Positions 37,508 through 49,983 of a stretch of DNA of 64,000 nucleotides are shown here, piece by piece. Positions within the stretch are counted from its first letter, which is position 1. Each line of letters opens with the position of its first letter. A program made the translations under genes and the position numbers. The notes under the pieces were generated by a model. The model had not been told where the DNA came from. It did no database searches and saw only the letters and a list, made by a program, of their open reading frames with translations. The DNA is from Gordionus sp. m RMFG-2023 (Eukaryota > Nematomorpha > Gordioida > Chordodea > Parachordodidae), in the NCBI RefSeq assembly GCF_954871325.1, contig NC_088777.1:47221366-47285365 (forward strand), written 5' to 3'.

Positions 37508-40500
37508 CATATTTTTTCGGAAGCTAACTTTGTGGTTATGTGCTGTTGGAGATATAGAGTAGTTCGAAGGCAACCGCGTGATTCCATCATTATATATATT
37601 TTAAAAAGAATTTTATCGCAATTTAACAAATAATTGGTTGTTGATACACTTTTATAAAAGGATCTGTATAGGTACTATTTTTGAAGTATCTGCAAGACTT
37701 TTTGTTGAGCATTTTGATATAATTTTATTTAAAGTATTTTTTATATTAAAAATAAAAATATTTGAATGCACTATTCATTTTATATGAGCATATATATTTT
37801 AAATAAATATATATATATCAAAAATATTAAGACTAATATAATAAAAAAAATATATATGTATAAAATATTAAACTTATATATAAAATTTTATCTTACATAT
37901 ATATATATTATTAAAACTTTGATATAAAATATTTTAAATATATAAAAAATATATAAATATTTATTAAATAATAATTTTTTCCCCCATTTAAATCTATAGA
38001 TATATGTTCAAGATTGTGAAGTATATTTTATCATATATGTTAAAAACCGTGCTGCAAACGCAAGACCTCAATTTGTTCGTACTATAAAGAAATATACAAA
38101 TCTTTGCTTAACCATGACACCCATTAATTATTAAAAACAATACCGTTTATTATTTTAAGCAAATAAATTCATATAGAATTTCTTAAAATAATTTTATAGC
38201 CCCTGACTTTTAATGATTATATTAAATTAAATATAAAAATTTTAAATGCTTGCTTTAAAGGAGAATTTGTTCGAAAGAATAATAAAAATAGGGGTATTGA
38301 CATTTTTTATTATTATCTTACATATTTTGTGCTCTCATAATAAGAATTTTTGTTCGCGAACAACGGCGAATCCTGTATATAAGTATGATAAAAATTGTAT
38401 CAGGAATCTAGATGGGTTTTTAAAGGCCTATTTAGATCTATTTTAGACAATTTATCTGAGATCCATTTAAAAAGTATCTTTAAACAACTCTGTAAATAAC
38501 ATTAACCAATAATCATAATGTAAATAAACTTAAAGTTACCATACTCAATCCATTACACCAACATCTAGGGTCCCTATAACAACTGAGCGTCGATTTGACC
38601 ATTACGTTATTAAAGTATTAAGGGTGTAGGGAAGATCTGGGATAAATTTGACAGGAGTCTGAAGAACTTTATGAACTGTGGCATACCCCCGTAACTCATC
38701 ATCTAATGAATTACTCGTTTTATTTGCAACTGTCAATTTAAGTAACAATGTAGACATAGCATTCTTCAGATGCCAAGAATGATAGTGCATCGATCCTCAT
38801 TGCTTCATGTTAATGAACCATCTTCTTCGCTGCACTTAGGATTTTTTTCTACCTATAATTAATAATTTGTTGCTAGTGTTCGCGAAGAAGCGGATTAGAA
38901 TATTGTAAATAAGTATATAATAAATATGCAATATATTAATCGATATTAAATAATTAATAGTAAATGATTAAATTAGATTATTAGGGGCGATCTAAGTAAT
39001 AGTTACAAAAATCTTTCTATTAAAAATATGTAAGGGCTATAAAAAGAAAAAACAAATTTCTTGCAGAATATGATTTTTTTTTAAAACTATACTAATTGTT
39101 TCTAGGAATAAAATATAGGCAATATAGGACATCTACCCATTCCGGTAGCACACTATCCCCTGTCTTTAATATATTTTAGCTATTTGATAAACCCTGATAA
39201 ACCTTTTAATACATTATATATTTATTATACAAATCAATACTTTTTTTTTTATTGAACAAAAAAATAAAAATTTTTGGTCTTTTTTTGCAATCTAATATAA
39301 ACATAGTCGGCATATAATCATTTCCTTAAAGGAATGATACTTTCTTTTATCTGAAAAATAAAATCATAATATCTAAAAAAAATTATATTCTTTTGTCATA
39401 TTATACTTGAAAAAATTACAACAAAAATAAAATAAAAACTAAATATTGCATATTATTTTTGTTTTTTTAAATTTGTCGTTATTTTTTGGCGACAAAAGAT
39501 TGCAAAAATTTGATAGAGATAATTACGAAAAAATTATTTATATTGTTTTAAATATTATAATATTTAAAAAAATTTAATTATAATAAGAAATATATTAAAT
39601 TAAAAATTAAAAATTAAATATTTAAATATTTAAATATTTATATATTTTAAAAAAATTTTTAATAGAAAGAAAGAATTATAAAATTTCAGATTATTTAAGA
39701 CTGTTCAAAAATATAATTAATAAACTTTCTTAACTTTAAACGAAAAAAAGGAAAATTTGCTACTTTTAATGTAAAAATAAAATAGTGACCTAGATTATAT
39801 TTTCAAATTTACGAAAGTTTATTCATTTATTAAATTTAAAGAATTATGAAAAATAAATTTTAGTTTAAAGTAGTTGTGAAACTTTTATGAGAAAAAATTA
39901 AGCAATATTAATTTATACTTTTCAAATAATAATAAGAAATGGGCAGTTATACTTACCAATATTGAAATTAAATGTTTATAAAAATAATTTGGTAAGGAAT
40001 TATAAATTTCAAAATTTATAAAACTTCAAAAATTTAATTGAATATATTGGACACATTTCATAATTTTAAGTTAAAAAAGTTTTCGAAAATTTTGAGGTTT
40101 ATTAAAATAAATTCATTAAATAATTTATCCAATTTAAAAAATATATATACAAATTCAATTCGCAATATAAATGTTTCTTTTTCTAAAAGTAATTAATTAG
40201 CTTGTTTCAACTTTTTTTAAAAAATTAAACAAATATTCATTTCGCAGTTCTAACTCAGTAGAAAATATAATGGCTTGTAAAATAAAAATTATAATATATG
40301 TAAACCTTCTATGTCCTAAAAGTTATATATTGGATATTATTTAAACATTGTAATAAGGAGAAAGAAAAAAGGATAATCTTTAAAATAAAAATATCGGGAG
40401 TAACCCGCAAAACAAACAAGATATGGAATCCATAAAAATTAATCTTATATTAATCCATTTACTGAGGGCTGTTTTTTAAATTTAAAAAATCTGTTTTGAT

Positions 40501-40719
40501 TGGTGTAACCCGATTAAACCGAATCTAGGAAAGAGATATTATATATATGTGTCAAACGAGATATGCCTGTAAAACTGCATTCTAAACCTAAATCTTAGGA
40601 TTCTAGGTTTAATCTTATCCCTTTTTCAATAATATAACTATAAAGTCCTCTATTTCCAGGCAAAAAAAAATATTCAATGAAAGACTAAGGGCTAATTAAT
40701 ACAAGGACCTACCACATAT
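37508..40719. other. AT-rich stretch
   Basis: Apart from the family C fragment (about 38411-38493), it is poly-A/T and ATATAT rich. A minus-strand open frame at 38602-38790 (ending SLDDELRGYATVHKVLQTP...) has fairly ordinary composition but no domain I recognise. Its GC-richer setting at 38540-38830 is the only hint of coding. Confidence 0.4.
38411..38493. mobile_element. family C MITE, right-end fragment
   Basis: GATCCATTTAAAAAGTATC and TTTAAACAACTCTG are identical to the right end of the element at 7688-7856, preceded by degraded TCTAGATGG/TTAGATC units. The left end is missing. Confidence 0.75.
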
Positions 40720-40721
40720 AC

Positions 40722-40765
40722 AGTAGCGTAGCCAGGATTTGCCTATAAGGTGTGTTTGACTGATC
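40722..40765. mobile_element. hAT terminal repeat fragment
   Basis: CAGTAGCGTAGCCAGGATTTGCC resembles the inner-strand right end of the hAT at 30155-31719 (CAGTGGCGTATCCAGGATTT). No partner end was found. The region to about 41650 may hold an unrecognisable body. Confidence 0.5.
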
Positions 40766-43700
40766 AAATATATTATTGCTTTTCCATGGTTATCTATATA
40801 TAATACCCGTTAACATTGGGCTGAACAATTGGAATTAGTGATTTTAAAATATTCCATGTTTTATGCTTTATTAGTATCTGACTTTAACCAGTAGCAAGCA
40901 TAAATAAATAAAAAAAATATTAGCAACAAAAAGTTGAACAACCTTACGATTAAATAGCGACTGAAAGAATTTATCTGAAAATAAATTTTATCAATGTTTA
41001 ATGCTCTCTAGTGCAAATTAATTTAATCCGTTTGATAGAAAGTAGAAAGAGAAAAAAAAATTGGCATTATGCTAGAATGAAAAATATTTTAAAAAATATG
41101 CATCTGGCGTTCGCTAAAACTTAGTGCCTGACCAGTATATTTTAATTCCTCAATCAAATATGAGAACCGCAAAAGATTCGGAGTTATAAACAAAATAAAA
41201 ACTTAGACGTCACGCTTTAAGTGTGAAGTTAGACAAGTTTTTGGGAAAATGTGAAACTTATACCAAACCATTAAGTAAAGCTTTATTATAACATTTTATT
41301 GTTTTCTTCTGTTTGGCAGATAGTTTAAAGAAGAAAAGAAAAAAATATTTGAAATTATAGAAGTTATAACTATCTAGTTTGGGTTAATATTAAGAGCCTT
41401 ACTTATTAATTCTTTAGTAAATTCTTTAATTAATTTTGCCAGCCACAAAAGAAGTAACCGAATTATGAAGCAAGTACAACATGATATTAAGCCCTATCCG
41501 TAAAGTCATCCAAGGATATGGAAGCATTATCTCTGATATTTATGTCTCTACAACACTCGTTTGGTAGGCAGTTTAAAACAATATTGGCAAAATAAAAATA
41601 ATTGCCAAGATTGATATAATGTTAGAAGGAAAATTAGAAGCAATAAACAATATGTAAGACATAATTAATACCTACAAATTCATCTATCAGATTTTTTAAT
41701 AATTAAATAAAGACCATTTTATAAGCGAAATACACCTTTGGCTGAGTCTTAAATATCGAATTTTTAAATTACGATTCAAAAAATGAATGTCTAAATACAT
41801 TAAAGTTCTTCCCCGATTAATATTTCTGAATCTTATGATTATATTATCTTTATAGATGTTGCTTGTTCTTTTCAGTTTATTTAATAGATATTTAACATTA
41901 GACATTATATTAATAGATTTATTTCGGGAGAATGGGGGGGGGGGGGAGAGGGTTTAACTCAAATCCCCTCTCCCTCTGTCCACATCCCTAAACATATATG
42001 TACTTTACAATATATAAATAGTTACCATTTATTAAAGAGTTTTGGGTAAACATGTCTGAGTCCTGTCCATCAGAAATTCGGAAGCTAGCTCAAAAAATTA
42101 AATATTCCTCGAGATGATGGATTCAGCGAACGAAAAAAAATATTCTTTTACTCCCCTCCCCGTACAAATTGCTCATTATTGTAAGCTTATATGTAGTGTA
42201 ATATTTATTTTATTAAAAGTGATTATTTAATTTATAAGATTACCATATTTTAGAATTTATTTAAATATATAACTAAAAAAAATGTTTAAAATAATTTGTG
42301 AATTTTTACCTCTATTTTTCGTGGGAATTTATAAACTGATAAGTCCTCCCCCCCCCCTCCTGTTCTCCCTTGACCCCCCCCCCCTCCTCTTCCAAAAAAA
42401 TAATATGTTTAAAGAGATATGGAAGAAATACTTAAAAATCATCCCTAAACGATAAAACATTTTTTTTTTAATTTACCGATATTTTATATTTATAAATAAT
42501 TTCAAAAAATATATATATATTGTCTAAAAAACATAAAAAGAAAGAAATGAAATGAAATGATACAAAAATTATCAATAGTTTGTTAATAATATATTTACAC
42601 ATAAAAGAGAAAAAATAGAATATTATACATAATCTGACATATCTCATTTTGGCAAAATATCGTTGCCCCAAAATTGTGGTCAACCTCCCCTTTCCTCTCC
42701 CTTCTCCCATCCCGTTATCTATTTCTTTTGTCCTTTTTAATTTTATAAAAAAATTGTATCGCGAATAAATAATTTATTTTTATATTTAAACTTAACTCGG
42801 TTAAATGCGGGTTCTCGAGGGACCAAAAATTTTAAAAGTTTTTTAAAAAAAAAAAAAATAGCGGGAAAAAAATTTTGTATAACATTATTAAAAACCTTGT
42901 TTTTTATTATTATTTTTTTCGTTTTTTATAAATATTTGTTTTTTTTTCCTTCTACTTCTTTTGTGTATAAATATCTCTATTACTTAGGAAATCGGTGATT
43001 GGAAATTTAAGATAAAAGACAAAAAAAAAACTAAAGGCTTAATATATTTTCTGAATTCTAAGTGAGAGATAATTTTATATATTATATTTTTCGTTACAAA
43101 CAATAATGAAAAAAAAATGATAATAAAAAAATTATCTTGATTTTGATATATTGATATTTAATTATAAATGATATAAATTTATATAATATATATATTATAT
43201 AATAAGTAAATTCTGTAAAAAAAAATATATATTATTCTTTCTTTTTTGGCCCGCTTATTTAGGTTGCGAATAACTATAGTTGGAGATAAGAAAGATTTTT
43301 TGATAATATACGCAATATTATGGGATATGTGTTGATAAATATAAATTTTTATTAAACCCAATAATTGAGTTAATCTTGAGTTATTTATTATATTAAAGTA
43401 GGAATTTGCACAAATTATATAAATGATTTGTTCGAAAATTGATCTAAATTTAAGGATGAAAAGTTAATGAAATAATGAGTAATTTAAATAAATTTAATAA
43501 TTATTATATAATATATTGGCGTAATAGATGATCTTTCTTTTTATAGTTTTTATTTTCATTTTAATCGGAGATTGTTAATGTAGAATGAATGAATAGGAAA
43601 CTAAATGAATTTAAACGGGTTATATGATACAAGAATGGATATAAGTTAATTAATGAGATTATCTTAATATACAAATAATATATAACAATGTAATAAAATA

Positions 43701-43810
43701 TAAATCTTTGCTTTAATTTGTAAGTCATCGCCTTGTTTAATCCTTTAAAAATTAAAAACAACTTTTAATAATATCTATTATCAAAGATTAGCTGGTTTAT
43801 GACATACCCA
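40766..43810. other. AT-rich stretch, no gene identified
   Basis: Chance open frames on the minus strand (41696-41905, 42468-42710, 43179-43361, 43561-43761). Long G or C runs at 41934-41946, 42348-42357 and 42374-42384. No coding homology recognised. Confidence 0.45.
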
Positions 43811-43962
43811 ACTCCGGTGGGATATCTGTCGATATTGATACTTCGGTGTAAGATCATGATACTTTGGCCTCGATAGCGATACTCCGGTGGGATATCTGTC
43901 TATTGATACTTCGGTGTAAGATCATGATACTTTGGCCTCGATAGCGATACTCCGGTGGGAGA
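43811..43962. repeat. minisatellite, about 68-70 bp unit, two copies plus a partial
   Basis: The unit starts ACTCCGGTGGGATATCTGTC and contains TTGATACTTCGGTGTAAG and GATACTTTGGCCTCGATAGC. Starts are at 43811, 43881 and 43949. Copies are almost identical except for a 2-bp length change. Each unit itself holds three related GATACTCCGGTG/GATACTTCGGTG/GATACTTTGGCC submotifs. Confidence 0.93.
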
Positions 43963-44003
43963 TTAAAATGGAATCGATCAGAAATATAAATTAGATAAAA
44001 ATA

Positions 44004-44068
44004 GATAGCATGAGTAATAAAGTGGAAAGAGATATTGAAGGAGCTTACCACCAGAAAAGGCGAAAGCC
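44004..44068. repeat. second copy of one arm of the foldback repeat
   Basis: AGATAGCATGAGTAATAAAG, GAAAGAGATATTGAAGGAGC and TTACCACCAG match the right arm of the inverted repeat at 35823-35893. It lies 40 bp beyond the minisatellite. The complementary arm is absent. Confidence 0.85.
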
Positions 44069-44646
44069 AAAAAGAAAAAAAAAATCTCTTTTTTTAAGTG
44101 AAAACAAACTGAAATACAGAGTCGAATAAAAGTAATCAACGGTTCTTAGCTCAGGGGGATTGCAAGGAATCATTTTATTGATTGGCACTCATCAGATATG
44201 TCAAAAGTCTCAACTGTCAGCAAATCTGGGTGGGCGGCTAAAACTAAAATATCCTCTGGCATGCTAGTTGAGAGGAGATAAAGCCTCAGATATATTTCTA
44301 TAAAGAGTTAATATAAGTACAAGTTATCATTTTTGATAGTAGAGATATTAAGCAAAAAAAAACGATTAAAATATTAATTTGTGTCTTTTTGCCAATTTTT
44401 GTATATAGATATTTAATGAAGCAGATAGAATTAATTTATTATGGCCAAATTTTCAAAATTTTATTAAATATATTATGATGTGAATAATGTCTTAAACGGG
44501 GGTGACTTATTAATAAAAAATTTCAGAATGTTTTATTATTAAAATCTAACAATCATTTGTAGTCATTTAATTATATAAATTTTCTAGCTTGCTTCAAAAT
44601 TTAAATTCTTGTAGAATCCTAAATTTAGTATTATGTGCACCTTACA

Positions 44647-44813
44647 TAGAGCAATAAAGGTTGTATTGATGTCTAGATACATTTATAAAATTGTATCTAT
44701 GTTTTTATTATATGTATCTGTATCTAGATATTTTTAGAACGATGTAGAAGTATCTAGATTCATTTCTAGACAATTATCGAGAACTATTTGAAAGGTGTCC
44801 TTTAACAACTCTG
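44647..44813. mobile_element. family C MITE, diverged copy
   Basis: A degraded left end (TAGAGCAATAAAGG), TCTAGATAC/GTATCTGTATCTAGATA body units as in 7688-7856, and a right end CCTTTAACAACTCTG. The target duplication is not recognisable, so the copy is older than the one at 7688. Confidence 0.8.
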
Positions 44814-44859
44814 AACACTAGAATCTATTCAATTTTATAAATGAAATAAGAAATATTCC

Positions 44860-44980
44860 CCATCTCACATGCAGACCGGACTACCTTACCTTGTTGTCTG
44901 ACCGGACCATCTCGTCAGACCCAATAGTCAGATAAAACCGAACTGGACCGGACCACAGCAAACACTAACCCTAAATGAAC
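44860..44980. repeat. short GC-rich repeat with CCGGAC motifs
   Basis: Contains CAGACCGGACTACC, CTGACCGGACCATC and ACTGGACCGGACCAC, imperfect direct and inverted copies of an 8-mer. Its nature is unknown; a small transposon remnant is possible. Confidence 0.4.
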
Positions 44981-45165
44981 AGATTATGCAACATTTAAAA
45001 AATATATATATATATATGATAACTGGTATCCGAATACTTAGTTACAACCTTGAAAAGGAGATCTGCATGACCGAATAAACGAAGCCTAACTTGAGCGGTA
45101 TGATATGATTTTCAAAGAAAATACCCTGGACTAAAATTTGTTTCAGCAAAATTTAAAAAAACCCT

Positions 45166-45356
45166 TAGTGTTGTTAAACGGTTCGATTTTTTAAAAAAAG
45201 ACTAACCCAATATTTTGGCCAAAAATTATCACCCAGGCCTAGAAATCTTGCTCGTAGATAGCCTAGCATAAAGGTTTGGGCATCTATTATCGAAATCTCG
45301 AGACTTGCCTAATATTATTTTGGCTATAATTATGATTTAAAATTGTAACAACATTA
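45166..45356. mobile_element. family A MITE
   Basis: TAGTGTTGTTAAACGGTTCG start and AATTGTAACAACATTA end. The body keeps GACTAACCCAATATTTTGGCC and GAAATCTCGAGACTTGCC. No clear target duplication. Confidence 0.75.
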
Positions 45357-46805
45357 ATTTCTTTTGATCCCTCCATAAGGGTGGGAGTAAGGATAGAATG
45401 GATGGGGGGGAGGGGATTAACTAAATATTTTAAAAAAGAAATTATTAAATGTCTTGTTTTTGAGATTTTTTTTCTTCCAAGTGTCTGAATGTTTGGTGGA
45501 GATAAAAAAAAAGGGAGTTTGCTTCCGAAAACCTAATTTTTTTAAAAAAAATTAGAAAACCAGAATTAAAGGGTCAGTATGCTCAAAAAAAAATTTTTTA
45601 TATCCAATTTGACAATATCTTTCTCAGGTCCTTACGACATATGATATATATATATAATTATCCCAATTTCCATATAAAAAAATACGACAGCTAAACTTAA
45701 TTAATTATATCATAAAAAAAATAAGAGAGACAATCGACTCAAGCCTGTAAAAGTGATTATAATATTATTGTAAGTATTAATATAAATAGCAATATTTCCT
45801 TCCTAATTTCTATAAAAAAAATAATAAAATAATTGATATATTATGGAAAAGAAAAGAAGCCATGCCTTAACAAAAAAAAAAGATAATAATAAAATTGCAG
45901 CACGGGAAACACAAAACAGACACATTTTATAAACTTTTCTCGGATATTAATAATTCTTTATATTTTTATATTATTTATTTCAAAAAAAAATTGCCATAAA
46001 TTCTAAATATCTGGGAATTTTAAAAGGCAAAAAAAATACAAAAAACAATTTGTTATATGTGGGGATGGAAAAAAAAAATTACATTTCCTTTTACCTATAG
46101 GTAAATTATTAAAGAGGCACATAAATCAATCCAAAATAGATTGGGATAATTTTTGGCTTATTTAAATGAAAAGAAGGAAGAAATAATTATGTAGTATGAT
46201 TAATAATCGTGTTCTTTCGATATTAGGTTATAAAAGGTAATTATTAATTATTTTGTTTTATGATTTATAACCTCTGTAGAACCATCCTATTCTATTCATA
46301 GTGACCACCTCCTTTTATAGTTAGCTAATATATAAATTGGGCGAATGAATTCAACAGGCGTGGATAAGAAAAAAAAATATTAACACTTTGAGGTGCGGAA
46401 TGTCTGATTGGCTGTGTTTGATCGGCAAAAAATATAATATAACCCAATCGCCACACTCCTTAACTTCCATTTCAACTGGATCTTAACCGACCAAAACTTT
46501 TAAAAATGTAAATAAGAATACAAACAAAACACAATTTTTTTCCAAAATATCAAATTAATGAGAAAAAAAAGATTTGTCCAACTTTGATCGTAAAGTCATT
46601 TGATCGGCTTATTTAATAGAGCTGTAAATTAAGATTATTTCTTAATATTGTTAAATAATTACTTAGAATTATATGGATATATTAGATAAATATATAAATC
46701 GAATAATTAACTTGCAATATAAATACATATTAAAAAATATTTTATAATAATGATATCCTCCATTATGACCTAAAAAGGACCAAATGAACCAAAATATGAT
46801 CAAAT
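45357..46805. other. AT-rich stretch, nothing identified
   Basis: Long A/T runs and ATATAT tracts, with no transposon ends or coding signal recognised. Confidence 0.5.
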
Positions 46806-47025
46806 TAGTGTTGTTAAACTGCTCGTTTTGAGCTGATTTTTAAAAACGGCTAACTCAATATTTCATCCAGAATAGTATTACGCAAGCCTGAATATTTTGT
46901 TTGCAGATGGAACAAAGGTTTGGACTATTAGCGAGATCTCAAGGCTTAGTCAATATTTTTCTGGCTAAAATATTGAGTTAGCCGTTTTTAAAAATCGGCT
47001 CAAAACGAGCCGTTTAACAACACTA
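46806..47025. mobile_element. family A hAT-like MITE, reference copy with perfect target duplication
   Basis: 220 bp from TAGTGTTGTTAAACTGCTCG to CGAGCCGTTTAACAACACTA, flanked on both sides by GATCAAAT (46798-46805 and 47026-47033). Arms of about 60 bp are inverted copies (TTTTTAAAAACGGCTAACTCAA against its complement). The core carries AGATGGAACAAAGGTTTGG. The perfect 8-bp duplication fits a hAT-type insertion. Confidence 0.93.
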
Positions 47026-47149
47026 GATCAAATACTTACGATCAAAGGAGGCCCTCCCTATCAAAAATAATACAAATCAAACATTTTAAATTAAAAAGAA
47101 ATATATGTTTAAAATTATATATTTAAAAAATTGGAGCGACATACTTAGT

Positions 47150-48600
47150 TGCATATTTTCTATTGGACATTAAATCTCTTATTGGGTTCACCGGTTACTA
47201 AGGATTTTATGCACTTAAAGTTCATCCTTGAATATCCCGAGGGTATTAATCATGGTGATATTAAGGGGGTATAAGATAAAAAAAAAATTAAAATATTTCA
47301 GCTTGTGAACAGGCAAACTAATGACAGAACACTTGTTCAAGGAAGTTAGGTAATGTTTTCTGCTTTTTTGCTATCCCCGACACTCGCCAGCATCTTCATG
47401 ATAGAAAAAATAATTGGAAGCCATATTCGTATTGTTAACTTTCCCCTTCCTATCTACAAGGAGTCTATCTACCTTATACCACTGGAAAAATATATGAATG
47501 CAAATAATTGCCATTTCCCCCCTCCCGGTTTTTTAGGCTGAAGATTGGCTAGGCGCTAGCCTGTGAAAATTTTCTATCGTAGTTTTCAGCCCGGCTTTAC
47601 TTATTTTTACCCGATCCGGCCCGTAAAATATATTTTATTAATTTTTTTATGGCGGAACACAACCTATATTTAATTGATAATCACCTTTAAAACAATTTCA
47701 AAACTGTCTACTCCAGCCCGAAAATATTTTCCCGGCTCTACCCGCCAGAATTCAGGTAGAGATATACCGACCTGAGTGTGAACATTGATCGCTGAGGAAG
47801 CCTAATGATTACCAGGCCAAAGGAATACGATCTGAGGATTTGATTTAGCTGAAAATCCTATATCAGCATAGATCCACACTGGTGGCAGATTATTTGTCAA
47901 AATATATAAGATAAGTCCTATTGGTATCATGTTTTCGCTTGAGGGACTCTACATGGCGGAAGGGATGTTAGCCTAAATTTATATATCAAATTATTGATAA
48001 AATTTGATCCTCTCTGCAAAACTTACAGTGACGTCTAGGGTGTCCATTAGGAGTATAGTTGGATAAATGTCAGCTAATTCAGATCAATCTTCAGAAACCT
48101 GCTTGAGAAAATCCGGTAACATTAAGATGTTTTAATTTATATTGGTTGCTATCTTTTTAGGAAGACCTCCGAGGTCAAAGTAATAGTTTTCGGCTAAAAA
48201 CTTGATTACGCTGATTTTAACTGACTAAAAACTGGTAAATGGATAAAAAATATAGTAGTTAACCCAACTAGTTAAGAGAAATATCATAGTTGCATTCAAT
48301 CCATTTAATAGCAGAGGCGATATTATTATCTGAGGATCAAAGCTATGAACATAAAAAGAATCTCAGAGTTATCGTAGATGGAAATTTGGAATAGCCTCAC
48401 CATTCCTATTATGCCTTAGTTCTTAGTATAGCGGAATGAAAATTCCTCGAGAAGCAAGCTCAATAAAGTCATAGGTGGAATTGAGATTTAAATGAGTATC
48501 CCAGTCTTTCTATGAGTATAATGTGGGGTATATAGTCTAGTCTATCAATTTAAGTTGAAGTAGAAAAGGCAGGTGCCAGTTCCCTCCTCTAACATTAGAG
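47150..48600 (+). mobile_element. Ty3/gypsy-like LTR retrotransposon fossil
   Basis: Recognisable parts in family order: a reverse-transcriptase C-terminal signature of the LxGFTGYY type near 47165-47215, an integrase-core-like stretch near 47880-48130, and the region after the integrase core near 48470-48560. The element is heavily broken, with many interruptions and missing sections. I found no LTR pair. It looks old. Intervening DNA includes a GC-rich CCCGG patch (about 47535-47770) that may be a later insertion. Confidence 0.6.
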
Positions 48601-49983
48601 ATCTGTATTTTGTAAAAAATATTTACTCGACTCATGGTTCGTACTTTCGGATTTCGAACTCGACCGACCTCTCCTCTAAGATATATAGTTGATGATAGAA
48701 TTTTAAAATATTTTTGGATTATTATATGTATGGTATATTTGTCATAACTTAGGTGTGCTATAATGTTCGAGTTATAAACAAATACTTAAAAAGCGAATGA
48801 AAATTCAGGAAAGGGATGTCAGAAGATTATAATATATCTTAGAGTTGGTGATGCATATTCTGAAGGGAGACTAATCTTTGTTGTTTGAGATTCCATGCAT
48901 GACAATATAGTAATAACTTAATATTCTACATGAATTTACCATAAATAAATTATCTCATCAGACCAAACCTAGGTACTGTATATTATTTACTTATGTCTTT
49001 ACAGATTACCAGGTCAAACTTTAAATCTTTTGAATTTATTTCAATACTGTTTTATTGAGCCAAATATCAGCAATTTTCACATCTATCTATTACTTTTAAT
49101 GGTAAACTAATCAATGCAATAAGAGAATGTAAGGAAATGACAAAATTATCACATTTTGAGTGTGCCCATGCTAATGCACATCATACATCTCAATTATTCT
49201 TTACCTCAAAGACTATTATCAAAATTTTTATTCTGTATAACCACAAACTATTTATTTATGTTTTTTTCTGGTGAGGATGTTAATATTTGGAAATTCTCTT
49301 AACAATAAGATGGGAAATTTTAAACGTTTATTTTACCTATTGCTGTTTTACCCCAATATGAATTATTATAAATCGCTATTGAGGGTCTAATTAAACTATA
49401 AAATTCTGATAACTTTTATTTTATAGCTATGAATTTAAGAAAGATAAGATAAGAAAAATATACTAGATAATGATTTTCATAATTTGATGCAGCAAATGTA
49501 TTTTTTTGCAAAATATATTAAACCAGAAGTTTTTTTCCGAAAGATGAATATAGGTAAGAAATTATATATAAATATTCACTTTAAAATCAAGATCTTCCTG
49601 ATCAAGGGATAAGAAGTTACCCGCGTTAACATTGTTAACTTTTAGTTGGGAAATTATTATATTTATAGTCTATCAAGCCAACTTTTAACCGGCCAAAAAT
49701 TGGATAAACCGAGATTTTACGAAACTATAACTTTGGCCTCGGGATTTTCATTATATACATATATACGGGCTTAAATTTGAAAGAAACCAATATAAATTAA
49801 AACGCCTTAATGTTGACCAATTTTCTCCGGCCCGCTCCTGTAGTTTAAGCCGAATATCCAACATTTAGCCATTACCCAACTTACCCCGTCAATTGCTTTT
49901 ACTCCCCTTCCGTATATATTCGGAAGGATTTTTTAAAATCTAGCTTGGCGAAAAATCATGTTTTGCTTTATAAACATTTTATT
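48601..49983. other. intergenic stretch, possible tail of the retrotransposon fossil
   Basis: Composition stays a little less AT-rich up to about 49000, so the fossil may extend, but no part is recognisable. CCGG-containing patches occur at 49690-49720 and 49820-49890. Confidence 0.35.

Noticed and set aside
37280-37573. 97-residue minus-strand open frame containing ARFESRTIGLAIQAL
   Set aside because: This peptide pattern is the reverse translation of a tRNA B-box region; it is explained by the tRNA-like sequence on the plus strand.
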